NCBI RefSeq assembly: GCF_002563895.1
Contig: NZ_PDJB01000001.1
Coordinates: 2,277,501 to 2,341,500, forward strand
From: Pseudomonas lurida
GTDB lineage: Bacteria > Pseudomonadota > Gammaproteobacteria > Pseudomonadales > Pseudomonadaceae
Direction of reading: 5' to 3'
DNA: 64,000 nucleotides
Positions 54,240 to 62,634 of this stretch are shown here, piece by piece; position 1 is the stretch's first letter, and each line of letters starts with the position of its first letter. A model generated the notes under the pieces. The model had not been told where the DNA came from. It saw only the letters and a program-made list of their open reading frames with translations, and made no database searches. A program made the translations under genes and the position numbers.

Positions 54240-54668
54240 ATGCCAAACAAAGCACTGACCATCCTGATTGCCGATGAGCAACATCTGCAACGCCTGCACA
54301 TCGAGAAAATGCTCAACCGGTTGGGTTATTACCGGATCGTCCCGGTGCAAACCCTAGAAGAGGTCCAGCTGCTCACCGCCATCCCGGCCCAGCCCTTTGA
54401 TGTGTTGATCATCAACGCAGGGCTGGCGGTCCATACAGGCGGGCCTCAGCCCGAGGCGCACCATGTGCTGGTCTATGATCACCTTGACCTGGACCCGCAC
54501 GCACCCGCCGACGCAACGGCGGCGGTGCGGGTGCGGTTGCCCGGCGTGCCGGACAACGTCAATCTGGAACACTTCATGGACATCATCGACCCACCCGCAG
54601 CCTCCACCGGCCTGCGGGTCTTGCCGTGGCTGCGGGAGTTATCCCGCACGCCTGTGGCACGGGTTTAA
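54240..54668 (+). CDS. Receiver-like protein lacking the phospho-acceptor Asp
   Basis: The 142-residue protein begins like a CheY-type receiver: [20 protein letters not shown] keeps the acidic pair (Asp12, Glu13). In [12 protein letters not shown] the position that normally holds the phosphorylated Asp is Asn59. The second half is short and ends [14 protein letters not shown] without a clear receiver Lys or an output domain. It lies 134 nt after the BvgS-like kinase on the same strand. It may be a non-phosphorylated partner of that kinase or a decaying receiver. Its stop overlaps the convergent dkgB gene by 4 bp. Confidence 0.68.
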   Translation: MPNKALTILIADEQHLQRLHIEKMLNRLGYYRIVPVQTLEEVQLLTAIPAQPFDVLIINAGLAVHTGGPQPEAHHVLVYDHLDLDPHAPADATAAVRVRLPGVPDNVNLEHFMDIIDPPAASTGLRVLPWLRELSRTPVARV

Positions 54669-55483
54669 TCCCACGTGGGGGCGATACCCTTGGGGCTTGT
54701 CAGGCGATGGCCGCGTTCCAGCTCGGCAATCTGCGCCATGTCGGCAGCGCTCAAGCTCAGTTGCAGTGCCTTGAGGTTACTCTCTAGGTTGGCGCGTTTG
54801 GTTGACGATGGGATGACCGCGTAGCCCAACTGCATGGCCCAGGCCAGCGTCACTTGCGCCGGGGTGGCCTGATGGCGTTCGGCGATTTGCTGGATCACCG
54901 GGTCCTTCAGCACTTCGCCGTAGGCCAGGGTCATGTAGGACGTGATCTGGATACCGTTGGCAGTGGCAAAGTCCACGACCTTGCGGTTTTGCAGGTAGGG
55001 GTGCAGTTCGATCTGGTTGGTGGCGATGTGCTCGGCCCCAACGGCTGCAATCGCCTGTTTCATCAGGTCGACGGTGAAGTTGGAAATGCCGATCTGGCGG
55101 GTTAGGCCCAGGCGCTTGGCTTCCATCAATTGGCCCATGAATTCGGCCACAGGCACCTGGTCTTCCGGTGACGGCCAGTGGATCAGGGTCAAGTCCAGAT
55201 AGTCGGTTTTAAGTTTGCGCAGGCTTTCGCGCAGGCTCGGGATCAACTGGCCTTCGGCGAAGTTGGCGATCCAGATCTTGCTGGTGATGAACAACTCATC
55301 GCGCGGGATGCCACTGTCGGCAATGGCCTGGCCGACGTCTGCTTCGTTCTCGTAGATCTGCGCGGTGTCGATCACGCGGTAGCCCAGCTCCAGGCCGGTG
55401 CTGACGGAATCGATCACCACTTGGCCTTGCAGGCGGAAGGTGCCGAGGCCAAAGGCCGGAACGTTTTGCGTAGCGATAGACAT
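54665..55483 (-). CDS. dkgB: Aldo/keto reductase, 2,5-diketo-D-gluconate reductase B
   Basis: The 272-residue NADPH-dependent enzyme is very like E. coli DkgB ([71 protein letters not shown]). The AKR tetrad is present: Asp and Tyr in [10 protein letters not shown], Lys in ITSKIW and His in LIHWPS. It reduces 2,5-diketogluconate and methylglyoxal-like carbonyls. The ATG at 55483 follows AGGAGCTACTG; an in-frame start at 55510 lies before that site. It is convergent with the receiver-like gene. Confidence 0.93.
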   Translation of the reverse strand: MSIATQNVPAFGLGTFRLQGQVVIDSVSTGLELGYRVIDTAQIYENEADVGQAIADSGIPRDELFITSKIWIANFAEGQLIPSLRESLRKLKTDYLDLTLIHWPSPEDQVPVAEFMGQLMEAKRLGLTRQIGISNFTVDLMKQAIAAVGAEHIATNQIELHPYLQNRKVVDFATANGIQITSYMTLAYGEVLKDPVIQQIAERHQATPAQVTLAWAMQLGYAVIPSSTKRANLESNLKALQLSLSAADMAQIAELERGHRLTSPKGIAPTWD

Positions 55484-56041
55484 CAGTAGCTCCTGAAGAG
55501 ATGTGAACAATGGAGTCGAGTATCCGCCCGTCGTTCCTTCGGAAAAACCGCCGAATCCGAAAAGGACTCTTTACCGCAGGTCACGAATGGCCGGCGGCCT
55601 GAACACTCCCATCCTTGTCGGAAAGCCTATGCGTACGATTCCAAGGTCCAAGAACGACGGGCAGAGGGTGCGCGCCGGGTTGAACTGGAAGGTTGACTGA
55701 CGTTGGAGCCTGCGGCCTTGGCCCGCGTGCCAGGTGGTAAAGTCGAAGCGCGTGGCGCAGGCGATATTCTCCCGCAGCAGGACACCCTACCGGGTGCCGT
55801 TTTTCTGCTTGGCAATATCGAGCTGCACCCACAATCCTGAGTCGGCGTTCCAAACAGCTGGCTACGCTGAAACTGTCGCCCGGCACCAGCAGAAAGTGTC
55901 GCTCACCCACCCACAACGTGGTTGCGTGGACGCCACGCAACGGGCCTGGGCGGCGATGTTGCGAACGCTGGATCGGGTGTCGCCGGTGTATCGTGACTGA
56001 TGTAGAGTCGTGCTGCCGATTCAACCCAAGGAAACCGCCGC
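55484..56041. other. Gene-poor region with possible decayed coding fragments
   Basis: This 558-bp stretch lies between the divergent dkgB and TetR genes. The minus-strand frame at 55581-56024 contains TTLWVGERHFLLVPGDSFSV, which resembles the core of DUF2917 proteins, but the surrounding sequence does not, and no start or stop fits a normal gene. A plus-strand frame ends GQRVRAGLNWKVD at 55697, recalling an outer-membrane protein end. Both may be remnants. Promoters for dkgB and the TetR gene must lie at the two edges. Confidence 0.35.
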
Positions 56042-56680
56042 ATGACCCAGGAATCCCGTTTTTCCAGGATGGAGCCGCAAGAGCGCAAGGCCACGCTGGT
56101 CCAGGCTACGCTGACGTGCCTCAAGCGTGATGGGTTCCAGGGCGCGTCGATCCGCAAGATCAGCGCCGAGGCCGGGGTGTCCGTGGGGCTGATCAGCCAC
56201 CACTATTCGGGCAAGGACGAGTTGGTGGCCGAGGCCTATCGCACCATCACCGACCAGGTCATGAGCCTGCTGCGCGAGACCATGGCCAAGGCGCCGCCAA
56301 ACCCTCGGGAGCGCCTGTCGGCGTTGTTCCGTGGCTCGTTTTCCGCCGAATTGCTCGACCCGCACCTGTTGGACGCCTGGCTGGTGTTCTGGGGCGCCGT
56401 GAAGACGGCACCGGCGATCAACCTGGCGCACGAGCACTCCTACGGCGAGTACCGCACCATCATGCGTTCAGCCCTGACCGACATGGCCGTGCAGGAGGGC
56501 TGGAAGCACTTCGACGCCGACCTCGCCGCCATCGGCTTGAGCGCATTGCTCGATGGGTTGTGGCTGGAGTCGGGGCTCAACCCCGGCACGTTCACGCCCG
56601 AGCAGGGCATCCAGATCTGCGAGGCCTGGGTGGACGGCCTGCAGGCGGGCGGTCGCCAGCGTTTCCAAGTCAAACCCTGA
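56042..56680 (+). CDS. TetR-family regulator (BetI-like) of the acyl-CoA/aruI operon
   Basis: The 212-residue protein has an N-terminal TetR helix-turn-helix (RKATLVQATLTCLKRDGFQG, then ASIRKISAEAGVSVGLISHH) and a BetI-type C-terminal domain (LDAWLVFWGAVKTAPAINLA). It lies 150 nt upstream of the enoyl-CoA hydratase gene on the same strand and is the only regulator at the locus. A near-palindromic ACTGAACA-CT-TGTTTAGT lies in the gap, so repression of the operon is likely. The ligand could be an acyl-CoA or guanidino acid. Confidence 0.84.
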   Translation: MTQESRFSRMEPQERKATLVQATLTCLKRDGFQGASIRKISAEAGVSVGLISHHYSGKDELVAEAYRTITDQVMSLLRETMAKAPPNPRERLSALFRGSFSAELLDPHLLDAWLVFWGAVKTAPAINLAHEHSYGEYRTIMRSALTDMAVQEGWKHFDADLAAIGLSALLDGLWLESGLNPGTFTPEQGIQICEAWVDGLQAGGRQRFQVKP

Positions 56681-56762
56681 TTTGTCCCGGTCCGCCTGGG
56701 TGTAACGTCCAGGCCGGCATTTTCCCTTCTGAAAATATTTGCAGGGTGCTCATTGCCTTCTT

Positions 56763-56780
56763 ACTGAACACTTGTTTAGT
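56763..56780. promoter_or_regulatory. Candidate TetR operator before the acyl-CoA/aruI operon
   Basis: ACTGAACA and TGTTTAGT (7 of 8 symmetric) flank CT, 50 bp upstream of the first operon gene. The size and AACA..TGTT core fit TetR-type operators. The binding protein is inferred from position. Confidence 0.5.
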
Positions 56781-56830
56781 ATCGCCTCATGTCGCACCCC
56801 TCAAGCCAAATAAAATAATTCGAGGAAGCC

Positions 56831-57622
56831 ATGACGACCGATTCGCCCGTGCTCAGTCAGGTACAAGCAGGCGTTGCCTGGATCACTCTCAACCGTGGCC
56901 CGCAGCGCAATGCCTTGGACATTCCCACCCTCAAGCACCTGCACACCTTGCTCGATGCCTTCAGTACTGACGAGGCAGTGCGCGTGGTGGTATTGACCGG
57001 CAACGGTCGCAGCTTCTGCGCCGGTGCAGACCTGGCGGAGTGGGCCGACGCCGAAGCCCGTGGAGCCCTCGAAACCTACGGCTGGACCGACACTGCCCAC
57101 GCCCTGATGACCCGCCTGCACACCCTCGATAAGCCCACGATTGCCGCGATCAATGGCACTGCCGTCGGCGCGGGCATGGACCTGGCGTTGTGCTGCGACC
57201 TGCGCATCGCGGCCCAATCGGCGCGCTTCAAGGCCGGCTACACCAGCATGGCCTACTCGCCAGACGCCGGTGCCAGCTGGCATCTGCCGCGCCTGATAGG
57301 CAGTGAGCAGGCCAAGCGCCTGCTGTTCCTCGACGAACTGTGGAGCGCCGACCGTGCCCTGGCTGCCGGCCTGGTCGGTGAAGTCGTCGCCGATGAGCAA
57401 CTGCACGCCCAGGCTACCGACCTCGCCACCCGCCTGGCCAACGGCCCGACCTTCGCCTTTGCCCAGGCCAAGACCCTGATTCGTGAAGGTGCCGACCGCA
57501 GCCTGCCCGAGCAACTGCAGGCCGAACTGGCTGCTGGCCTGTTGTGCGGGCGCAGTGCCGATGGCGCCGAAGCCCTGCGTGCATCCATGGAAAAACGCCT
57601 CCCGAATTTCTGCGGCAAATAA
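56831..57622 (+). CDS. Enoyl-CoA hydratase/isomerase family protein
   Basis: The 263-residue crotonase-fold enzyme has the oxyanion-hole segments NRGPQRNALDIPTL and LTGNGRSFCAGADLAEWADA, then TIAAINGTAVGAGMDLALCC. One usual catalytic Glu position in the second half reads SMAYSPDAGASWHLPRLIGS, so an atypical reaction is possible. It is the first gene of a four-gene unit with acyl-CoA dehydrogenase, acyl-CoA synthetase and aruI, the same set as PA4980-PA4977 in P. aeruginosa as I recall it. GAGGAAG precedes the ATG. Confidence 0.87.
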   Translation: MTTDSPVLSQVQAGVAWITLNRGPQRNALDIPTLKHLHTLLDAFSTDEAVRVVVLTGNGRSFCAGADLAEWADAEARGALETYGWTDTAHALMTRLHTLDKPTIAAINGTAVGAGMDLALCCDLRIAAQSARFKAGYTSMAYSPDAGASWHLPRLIGSEQAKRLLFLDELWSADRALAAGLVGEVVADEQLHAQATDLATRLANGPTFAFAQAKTLIREGADRSLPEQLQAELAAGLLCGRSADGAEALRASMEKRLPNFCGK

Positions 57623-57649
57623 CAACTACACCTTCGAACAGGTAGCGCC

Positions 57650-58810
57650 ATGAATTTCCAACTCAGCCAAGAGCAAGACATGTTGGTGGACGCGGTACGC
57701 AGTTTTGTTGCCAAGGAATTGTTGCCCCATGAGGAGGCGGTGGACCGTGCCGATGAGGTCTCGCCCGAGTTGGCTGCGCAGATTCGCGACAAGGCGATTG
57801 CCGCGGGTTTCTATGCGTTCAACATGCCGGAAGAGGTGGGTGGCGGTGGCCTGGATTACCTGTCCCAGGCCCTGATCGAGCGGGAATTGTCCAAGGTCTC
57901 ATGGGCGCTGCATGTGTTTGTCGCGCGGCCGTCCAAGATCCTCATGGCGTGTACGGGATCACAGGTTGGCGATTACCTGTTGCCGTGTGTGCAGGGCAGG
58001 AAAGTCGACTGTTTTGCCCTCACCGAACCCGGCGCCGGTTCCGATGCCAATGCCATCAAGACCCGCGCAGTGCGCAGTGGCGATGACTTCGTGATCAATG
58101 GCAGCAAGCACTTTATCAGCCATGCCGGGCACGCCGATTTCGCCATCGTGTTCGCGGTCACCGATACCTACGAACACAACGGTCGGCAGCGCAATGCGGT
58201 GACCTCGTTTCTCGTCGATCGCGGCACGCCTGGCATGACCATTCGCCGTGGCCCCAAGTGCGTCAGCAACCGTGGCTACCACACCTATGAAATGTTCTTC
58301 GACGACTGCCGCGTGCCGGCCTCCAAGGTGCTGGGCGAGGTGGGCAAGGGCTGGGACGTGGCCAACGCCTGGCTCACCGCCGGCCGTGTGATGGTTGCCG
58401 CTAACTGCGTCGGCCAGGCCCAGCGTGCGTTGGATGTGTCGCTGCAATGGGCGGCGGACCGCAAGCAATTCGGCCAGCCCATCGGCACTTATCAAGGCGT
58501 GAGCTTCAAGTTGGCGGACATGGCCACGCAGATCCGCGCGGCTGAACTGCTGACCCTGCACACCGCCTGGAAGATGGACCAGGGCAGCATGACCGACGGC
58601 GAGGCCGGCATGGCCAAGTTGTTCGCCAGTGAAACCCTGGGCAAGGTCGCCGACGAGGCTGTGCAGATCTTCGGTGGCATGGGCTTGATGGATGAAGGGC
58701 CGGTGGAACGCATCTGGCGCAACGCGCGGATCGAGCGGATCTGGGAAGGCACGTCGGAAATCCAGCGTCATATCATCGCCCGTGAATTGTTGCGGCCGCT
58801 GTTGCGCTGA
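57650..58810 (+). CDS. Acyl-CoA dehydrogenase
   Basis: The 386-residue flavoenzyme has the acyl-CoA dehydrogenase signatures: CFALTEPGAGSDANAIKTRA, IKGSKHFIS-like INGSKHFISHAGHADFA, QIFGGMGLMDEGPVERIWRN and IWEGTSEIQRHIIARELL at the end. It forms a trans-2 double bond in an acyl-CoA, passing electrons to ETF. It starts 27 nt after the hydratase gene and is followed 18 nt later by the acyl-CoA synthetase. Together these make a short beta-oxidation-like route, probably for a guanidino or related acid given the aruI partner. Confidence 0.92.
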   Translation: MNFQLSQEQDMLVDAVRSFVAKELLPHEEAVDRADEVSPELAAQIRDKAIAAGFYAFNMPEEVGGGGLDYLSQALIERELSKVSWALHVFVARPSKILMACTGSQVGDYLLPCVQGRKVDCFALTEPGAGSDANAIKTRAVRSGDDFVINGSKHFISHAGHADFAIVFAVTDTYEHNGRQRNAVTSFLVDRGTPGMTIRRGPKCVSNRGYHTYEMFFDDCRVPASKVLGEVGKGWDVANAWLTAGRVMVAANCVGQAQRALDVSLQWAADRKQFGQPIGTYQGVSFKLADMATQIRAAELLTLHTAWKMDQGSMTDGEAGMAKLFASETLGKVADEAVQIFGGMGLMDEGPVERIWRNARIERIWEGTSEIQRHIIARELLRPLLR

Positions 58811-58828
58811 TCGGCGCGGAGAATGCTT

Positions 58829-60937
58829 ATGTCCCAGGCTATTGGCGACAACCTCAAGCGCCTGCTGGCGCCCCGGCACTTGGCCTTCGTTGGCGGGCGC
58901 AGCATGGCGCGTGCGCTCAAGCGCTGCGCTGATGGCGGGTTCGCCGGGCAGCTGTGGCTGGTCAATCCGCAGCATGACAGCCTCGACGGTATTCCCTGCG
59001 TGCGCAGCGTGGCCGATTTGCCCTGCGGGCCAGATGCGGTGTTTATCGCCACCAACCGTGAACTCACCTTGACCTGCGTCGCCGAACTCGCTGCCATCGG
59101 CACGGGCGGCGCCATTTGCTACGCCTCGGGTTTCGCCGAAACCGGTGCCAGCGGAGCCGTCATGCAGCAGCAGCTGTTAGACGCAGCGGGCGACATGGCC
59201 TTGCTCGGCCCCAACTGCTACGGCCTGCTTGACTACCTGCACAGCTCGGCGCTGTGGCCGGTAGCCCATGGTGGCAAGGCGGTGGAGAAGGGCGTGGCGG
59301 TGCTGACCCAGAGCGGCAACTTCGCCTATAACCTGTCGATGAGCGACCGTTCGCTGCCGGTGGCCTACATGGCATCGGTGGGTAACCAGGCACAGCTGGG
59401 CGTTGCCGAATTGATGGATGTGCTGCTCGATGAGCCGCGCGTCACTGCCATCGGCCTGCACCTGGAAGGCTTGAAGAATGTGCCGGGGTTTGCCCGTGCG
59501 GCGCACAAGGCGCTGGAGAAGGGCATTCCGATTATTGCGCTGAAAACCGGCGTGTCGCAGATCGGTGCCGAGTTGGCGTTGAGTCACACCAGTTCGCTGT
59601 CCGGCTCCGATGCGCTGTACGACAGCCTGTTCGCGCGGCTGGGCGTGATCCGCGTGAGCGGGCCGGTGAGTTTTGTCGAAACCCTGAAAGCCGCGGCGTG
59701 TGGCAATCTCCCTGCGGGCAATAGCCTGATTGCGTTGGCCTGTTCCGGCGGGGATGCGGGGCTGATTGCCGACTATGCCGAGCGCAATCATCTGGCCCTG
59801 CCCACGCTGGATGAAGACCAGCGCAGTGAACTGGCCCAGGTGTTGCCCAGCTACGCCAACCTGGTCAACCCGCTGGATTTCACCACCGCCATCTGGGGCG
59901 AACGTGAAGCCCTCGATGCCATGCTCGACACCGTACTTCGCACCGAGGCCGATGCGGCGATGCTGGTGCTGGATTACCCGGCCGAGTTCACCGGAGAGCG
60001 CCAGGAGTGCGACCTGCTGCTGGAGCTGTTCTGCGACGCGCTCAACCGCCATGGCAAGAGCGGGTTTGTCACCTCGGTTTTTCCCGAACTGTTGCCGGCC
60101 ACCGCCCGTGAACGCCTGCATGCCCAGGGCATCGCGGCGTTGCAAGGCGTTGAGGATGCGCTGGCCGCATGGGGACGGATTGCCAGCTACCAGAACAACC
60201 GTCGGGTCTTGCTGGAGCGGGGCGAATCGATTCTCCAGCCACTGTGCCCTCGCGGCCTGCAAGGTGGCGGCGAGGCCCTTGATGAATGGGCCTCCAAGCA
60301 AGCCTTGCGTGCGTTCGGCCTGACCACGCCCGCCGGGGTGTTGAGTACACCGGGAAGGGCGGTCAGCGATGCAGAACTGCTGGGCTATCCCTTGGTGCTC
60401 AAAGCGGTCAGCGCGCAATTGCCGCATAAAACCGAAGCCGGTGCGGTGGTGCTGAACCTGCAAAACGGCATGGCCCTCAGCGCTGCGCTTGAACAGATGC
60501 GCGAACACATCGGCGCTCATGCGCCGTACGTCGCCTTCGATCAACTGCTGCTGGAGTCCATGGCGGCGCCAGCGCTGGCGGAGTTGATCGTGGGCATCAA
60601 GCGCGAAAACGATTTTGGCCTGGCGCTGGTCATCGGCGCCGGCGGTATCCTGGTCGAACTGCTCAAGGACAGCCGCAGCCTGTTGCTGCCCACCACCGAC
60701 AGCGCAATCCGCAATGCTTTGCTGAGCCTGCGCAGCGCCGTGTTGCTGCAAGGTTTTCGCGGCCGAGCAGCAGCGGATATGGACGCACTTGTGGCGGCGA
60801 TCCGAGCGGTAGCCGATTACGCCTGCGCCAATGCCGGGCAGTTGCTGGAGCTGGATGTGAACCCATTGTTGGTCAATGCCCAGGGGGCCATCGCGGTCGA
60901 TGCATTGATCCGTCTAGGAGATGAGCATGCACGATAG
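58829..60937 (+). CDS. ADP-forming acyl-CoA synthetase (acetate-CoA ligase family)
   Basis: This 702-residue fused-subunit enzyme starts with a CoA-binding Rossmann domain (LAPRHLAFVGGRSMARALKR; MALLGPNCYGLLDYLHS). A succinyl-CoA-synthetase-like ligase domain follows with the phospho-His region ELALSHTSSLSGSDALYDSL. A C-terminal ATP-grasp domain ends it (YPLVLKAVSAQLPHKTEAGA; LVIGAGGILVELLKDSRSLL). GGAG is 7 nt from the ATG at 58829, so the in-frame ATG at 58823 is not used. It should activate the acid substrate of the operon. It overlaps aruI by 11 nt. Confidence 0.86.
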   Translation: MSQAIGDNLKRLLAPRHLAFVGGRSMARALKRCADGGFAGQLWLVNPQHDSLDGIPCVRSVADLPCGPDAVFIATNRELTLTCVAELAAIGTGGAICYASGFAETGASGAVMQQQLLDAAGDMALLGPNCYGLLDYLHSSALWPVAHGGKAVEKGVAVLTQSGNFAYNLSMSDRSLPVAYMASVGNQAQLGVAELMDVLLDEPRVTAIGLHLEGLKNVPGFARAAHKALEKGIPIIALKTGVSQIGAELALSHTSSLSGSDALYDSLFARLGVIRVSGPVSFVETLKAAACGNLPAGNSLIALACSGGDAGLIADYAERNHLALPTLDEDQRSELAQVLPSYANLVNPLDFTTAIWGEREALDAMLDTVLRTEADAAMLVLDYPAEFTGERQECDLLLELFCDALNRHGKSGFVTSVFPELLPATARERLHAQGIAALQGVEDALAAWGRIASYQNNRRVLLERGESILQPLCPRGLQGGGEALDEWASKQALRAFGLTTPAGVLSTPGRAVSDAELLGYPLVLKAVSAQLPHKTEAGAVVLNLQNGMALSAALEQMREHIGAHAPYVAFDQLLLESMAAPALAELIVGIKRENDFGLALVIGAGGILVELLKDSRSLLLPTTDSAIRNALLSLRSAVLLQGFRGRAAADMDALVAAIRAVADYACANAGQLLELDVNPLLVNAQGAIAVDALIRLGDEHAR

Positions 60938-62534
60938 AACGATGACCGGCGGCCAGGCCCTGGTGCGGTTGCTGGCCAATTACGGTGTCGATACGGTGTT
61001 TGGTATCCCCGGCGTCCACACGTTGGAGTTGTATCGTGGCCTGCCCGGCAGTGGCATTCGCCATGTGCTCACGCGCCATGAGCAAGGCGCTGGTTTCATG
61101 GCTGATGGGTATGCGCGGGTGAGCGGCAAGCCCGGGGTGTGCTTCGTGATCACCGGCCCCGGTGTGACCAATGCCGCAACGGCCATCGGCCAGGCCTACG
61201 CCGATTCGATCCCGCTGTTGATGATCTCCAGCGTGAACCACACGGCAAGTCTCGGCAAGGGCTGGGGCAGCCTGCATGAAACCCAGGACCAGCGCGCGAT
61301 TACCGCACCCATCACCGCGTTTTCGGCCGTAGCACTGAGCACCGAGGATTTGCCCGAACTGGTCGCCCGCGCCTACGCGGTGTTCGACAGCGAGCGACCT
61401 CGCCCGGTGCACATCTCGGTGCCGCTGGACGTGTTGGCCGCACCGGTCAAGCGTGACTGGAGCCATGAAGTGGTGCGTCGCCCGGGTCGCGGCCTGCCCT
61501 CGGCGCAAGCCTTGGACCAGGCCGCGGCCAAGCTCTCTGCCGCCAAGCGGCCAATGATCATCGCCGGCGGTGGGGCGCTGGCGGCAGGCGAGGTATTGCA
61601 GCGCTTGAGCACGCAATTGGCGGCGCCGTTTTTCACCAGCGTAGCCGGCAAGGGCCTGCTCCCGATCGATGACCCGTTGAATGCCGGTTCCACCCTGTGC
61701 ATTGAACCTGGCTGGCAACTGATCGGCGAAGCGGATGTGGTGCTCGCGGTGGGCACGGAAATGGCCGACACCGACTATTGGCGCGAGCGTTTGCCCCTGG
61801 GCGGCGACTTGCTGCGGGTGGATATCGACCCGCGCAAATTCAACGATTTCTACCCCTGTGCCGTGGCGTTGCAAGGCGATGCCGAGCAGACGGTCCAAGC
61901 TTTGCTGGAACGCCTGCCGACCACGCCTCGCCCTGCAGAAGCCGCCATCGCGAAGGTGTCAGCATTGCTGCAGGCGGTCGAGTTGGGACACGGCCCGCTG
62001 CAGTCCATTCACCAAGCCATTCTCGACCGCATCGAAGCCGAGCTTCCGAGCAACGCGTTTATCAGCAGCGACATGACCCAGTTGGCCTACACCGGCAACT
62101 ACGTCTACCCCAGCCGTGCCCCGCGTAGCTGGTTGCACCCCACCGGCTACGGCACCTTGGGCTATGGCCTGCCGGCAGGCATCGGCGCCAAGTTCGGCGC
62201 GCCGCAGCGGCCGGGCCTGGTGCTGGTCGGCGACGGCGGTTTTCTCTACACCGCCCAGGAACTGGCCACCGCCGTGGAGGAATTGGACAGCCCGCTAGTG
62301 GTGCTGCTGTGGAATAACGACGCCCTCGGCCAGATCCGCGACGACATGCTCAACCTGGACATCGAACCCCTCGGCGTGTTGCCACGCAACCCGGATTTCG
62401 CCCTGTTCGCCCAGGCGTTCGGCTGCACGGTGAACCAGCCCCGAAACCTGGATGAATTGCAGGTGGACCTGCGCAACGCGTTCAGACGCAATGGTGTGAC
62501 CTTGATCGAGCTCAGGCATGCCTGTGCCTGTTGA
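60927..62534 (+). CDS. aruI: 5-guanidino-2-oxopentanoate decarboxylase (ThDP-dependent)
   Basis: AruI decarboxylates 2-ketoarginine to 4-guanidinobutyraldehyde in the arginine transaminase pathway. The 535-residue protein has the acetolactate-synthase fold: the ThDP Glu in LTRHEQGAGFMADGYARVSG, a middle domain (PMIIAGGGALAAGEVL), and the ThDP-Mg motif VLVGDGGFLYTAQELATAVE ending in LLWNN. The start MHDRTMTGGQALVRLLANYG matches AruI. AGGAG is 6 nt from the ATG at 60927; the upstream ATG at 60921 abuts it. aruH and aruRS are not adjacent. Confidence 0.9.
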   Translation: MHDRTMTGGQALVRLLANYGVDTVFGIPGVHTLELYRGLPGSGIRHVLTRHEQGAGFMADGYARVSGKPGVCFVITGPGVTNAATAIGQAYADSIPLLMISSVNHTASLGKGWGSLHETQDQRAITAPITAFSAVALSTEDLPELVARAYAVFDSERPRPVHISVPLDVLAAPVKRDWSHEVVRRPGRGLPSAQALDQAAAKLSAAKRPMIIAGGGALAAGEVLQRLSTQLAAPFFTSVAGKGLLPIDDPLNAGSTLCIEPGWQLIGEADVVLAVGTEMADTDYWRERLPLGGDLLRVDIDPRKFNDFYPCAVALQGDAEQTVQALLERLPTTPRPAEAAIAKVSALLQAVELGHGPLQSIHQAILDRIEAELPSNAFISSDMTQLAYTGNYVYPSRAPRSWLHPTGYGTLGYGLPAGIGAKFGAPQRPGLVLVGDGGFLYTAQELATAVEELDSPLVVLLWNNDALGQIRDDMLNLDIEPLGVLPRNPDFALFAQAFGCTVNQPRNLDELQVDLRNAFRRNGVTLIELRHACAC

Positions 62535-62553
62535 CCTTTGAAGGAACACGCCC

Positions 62554-62625
62554 ATGGGCGAAAACCACACGATGACGTACGGGTTCGATCATGTACTGGC
62601 CCAACCGGCCGCACACACTGTTTGA
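62554..62625 (+). CDS. Possible 23-residue small protein after aruI
   Basis: An ATG with GAAGGA upstream opens MGENHTMTYGFDHVLAQPAA followed by HTV and TGA, just before the quinone reductase gene. It has no recognisable family. It may be a remnant of the start of a lost gene, a tiny translated frame, or chance. Confidence 0.22.
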   Translation: MGENHTMTYGFDHVLAQPAAHTV

Positions 62626-62634
62626 GGTATGCAC

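Noticed and set aside
59177..60751. A 524-residue minus-strand frame opposite the acyl-CoA synthetase
   Set aside because: It is a shadow frame rich in Gln/His/Arg with no recognisable domain.
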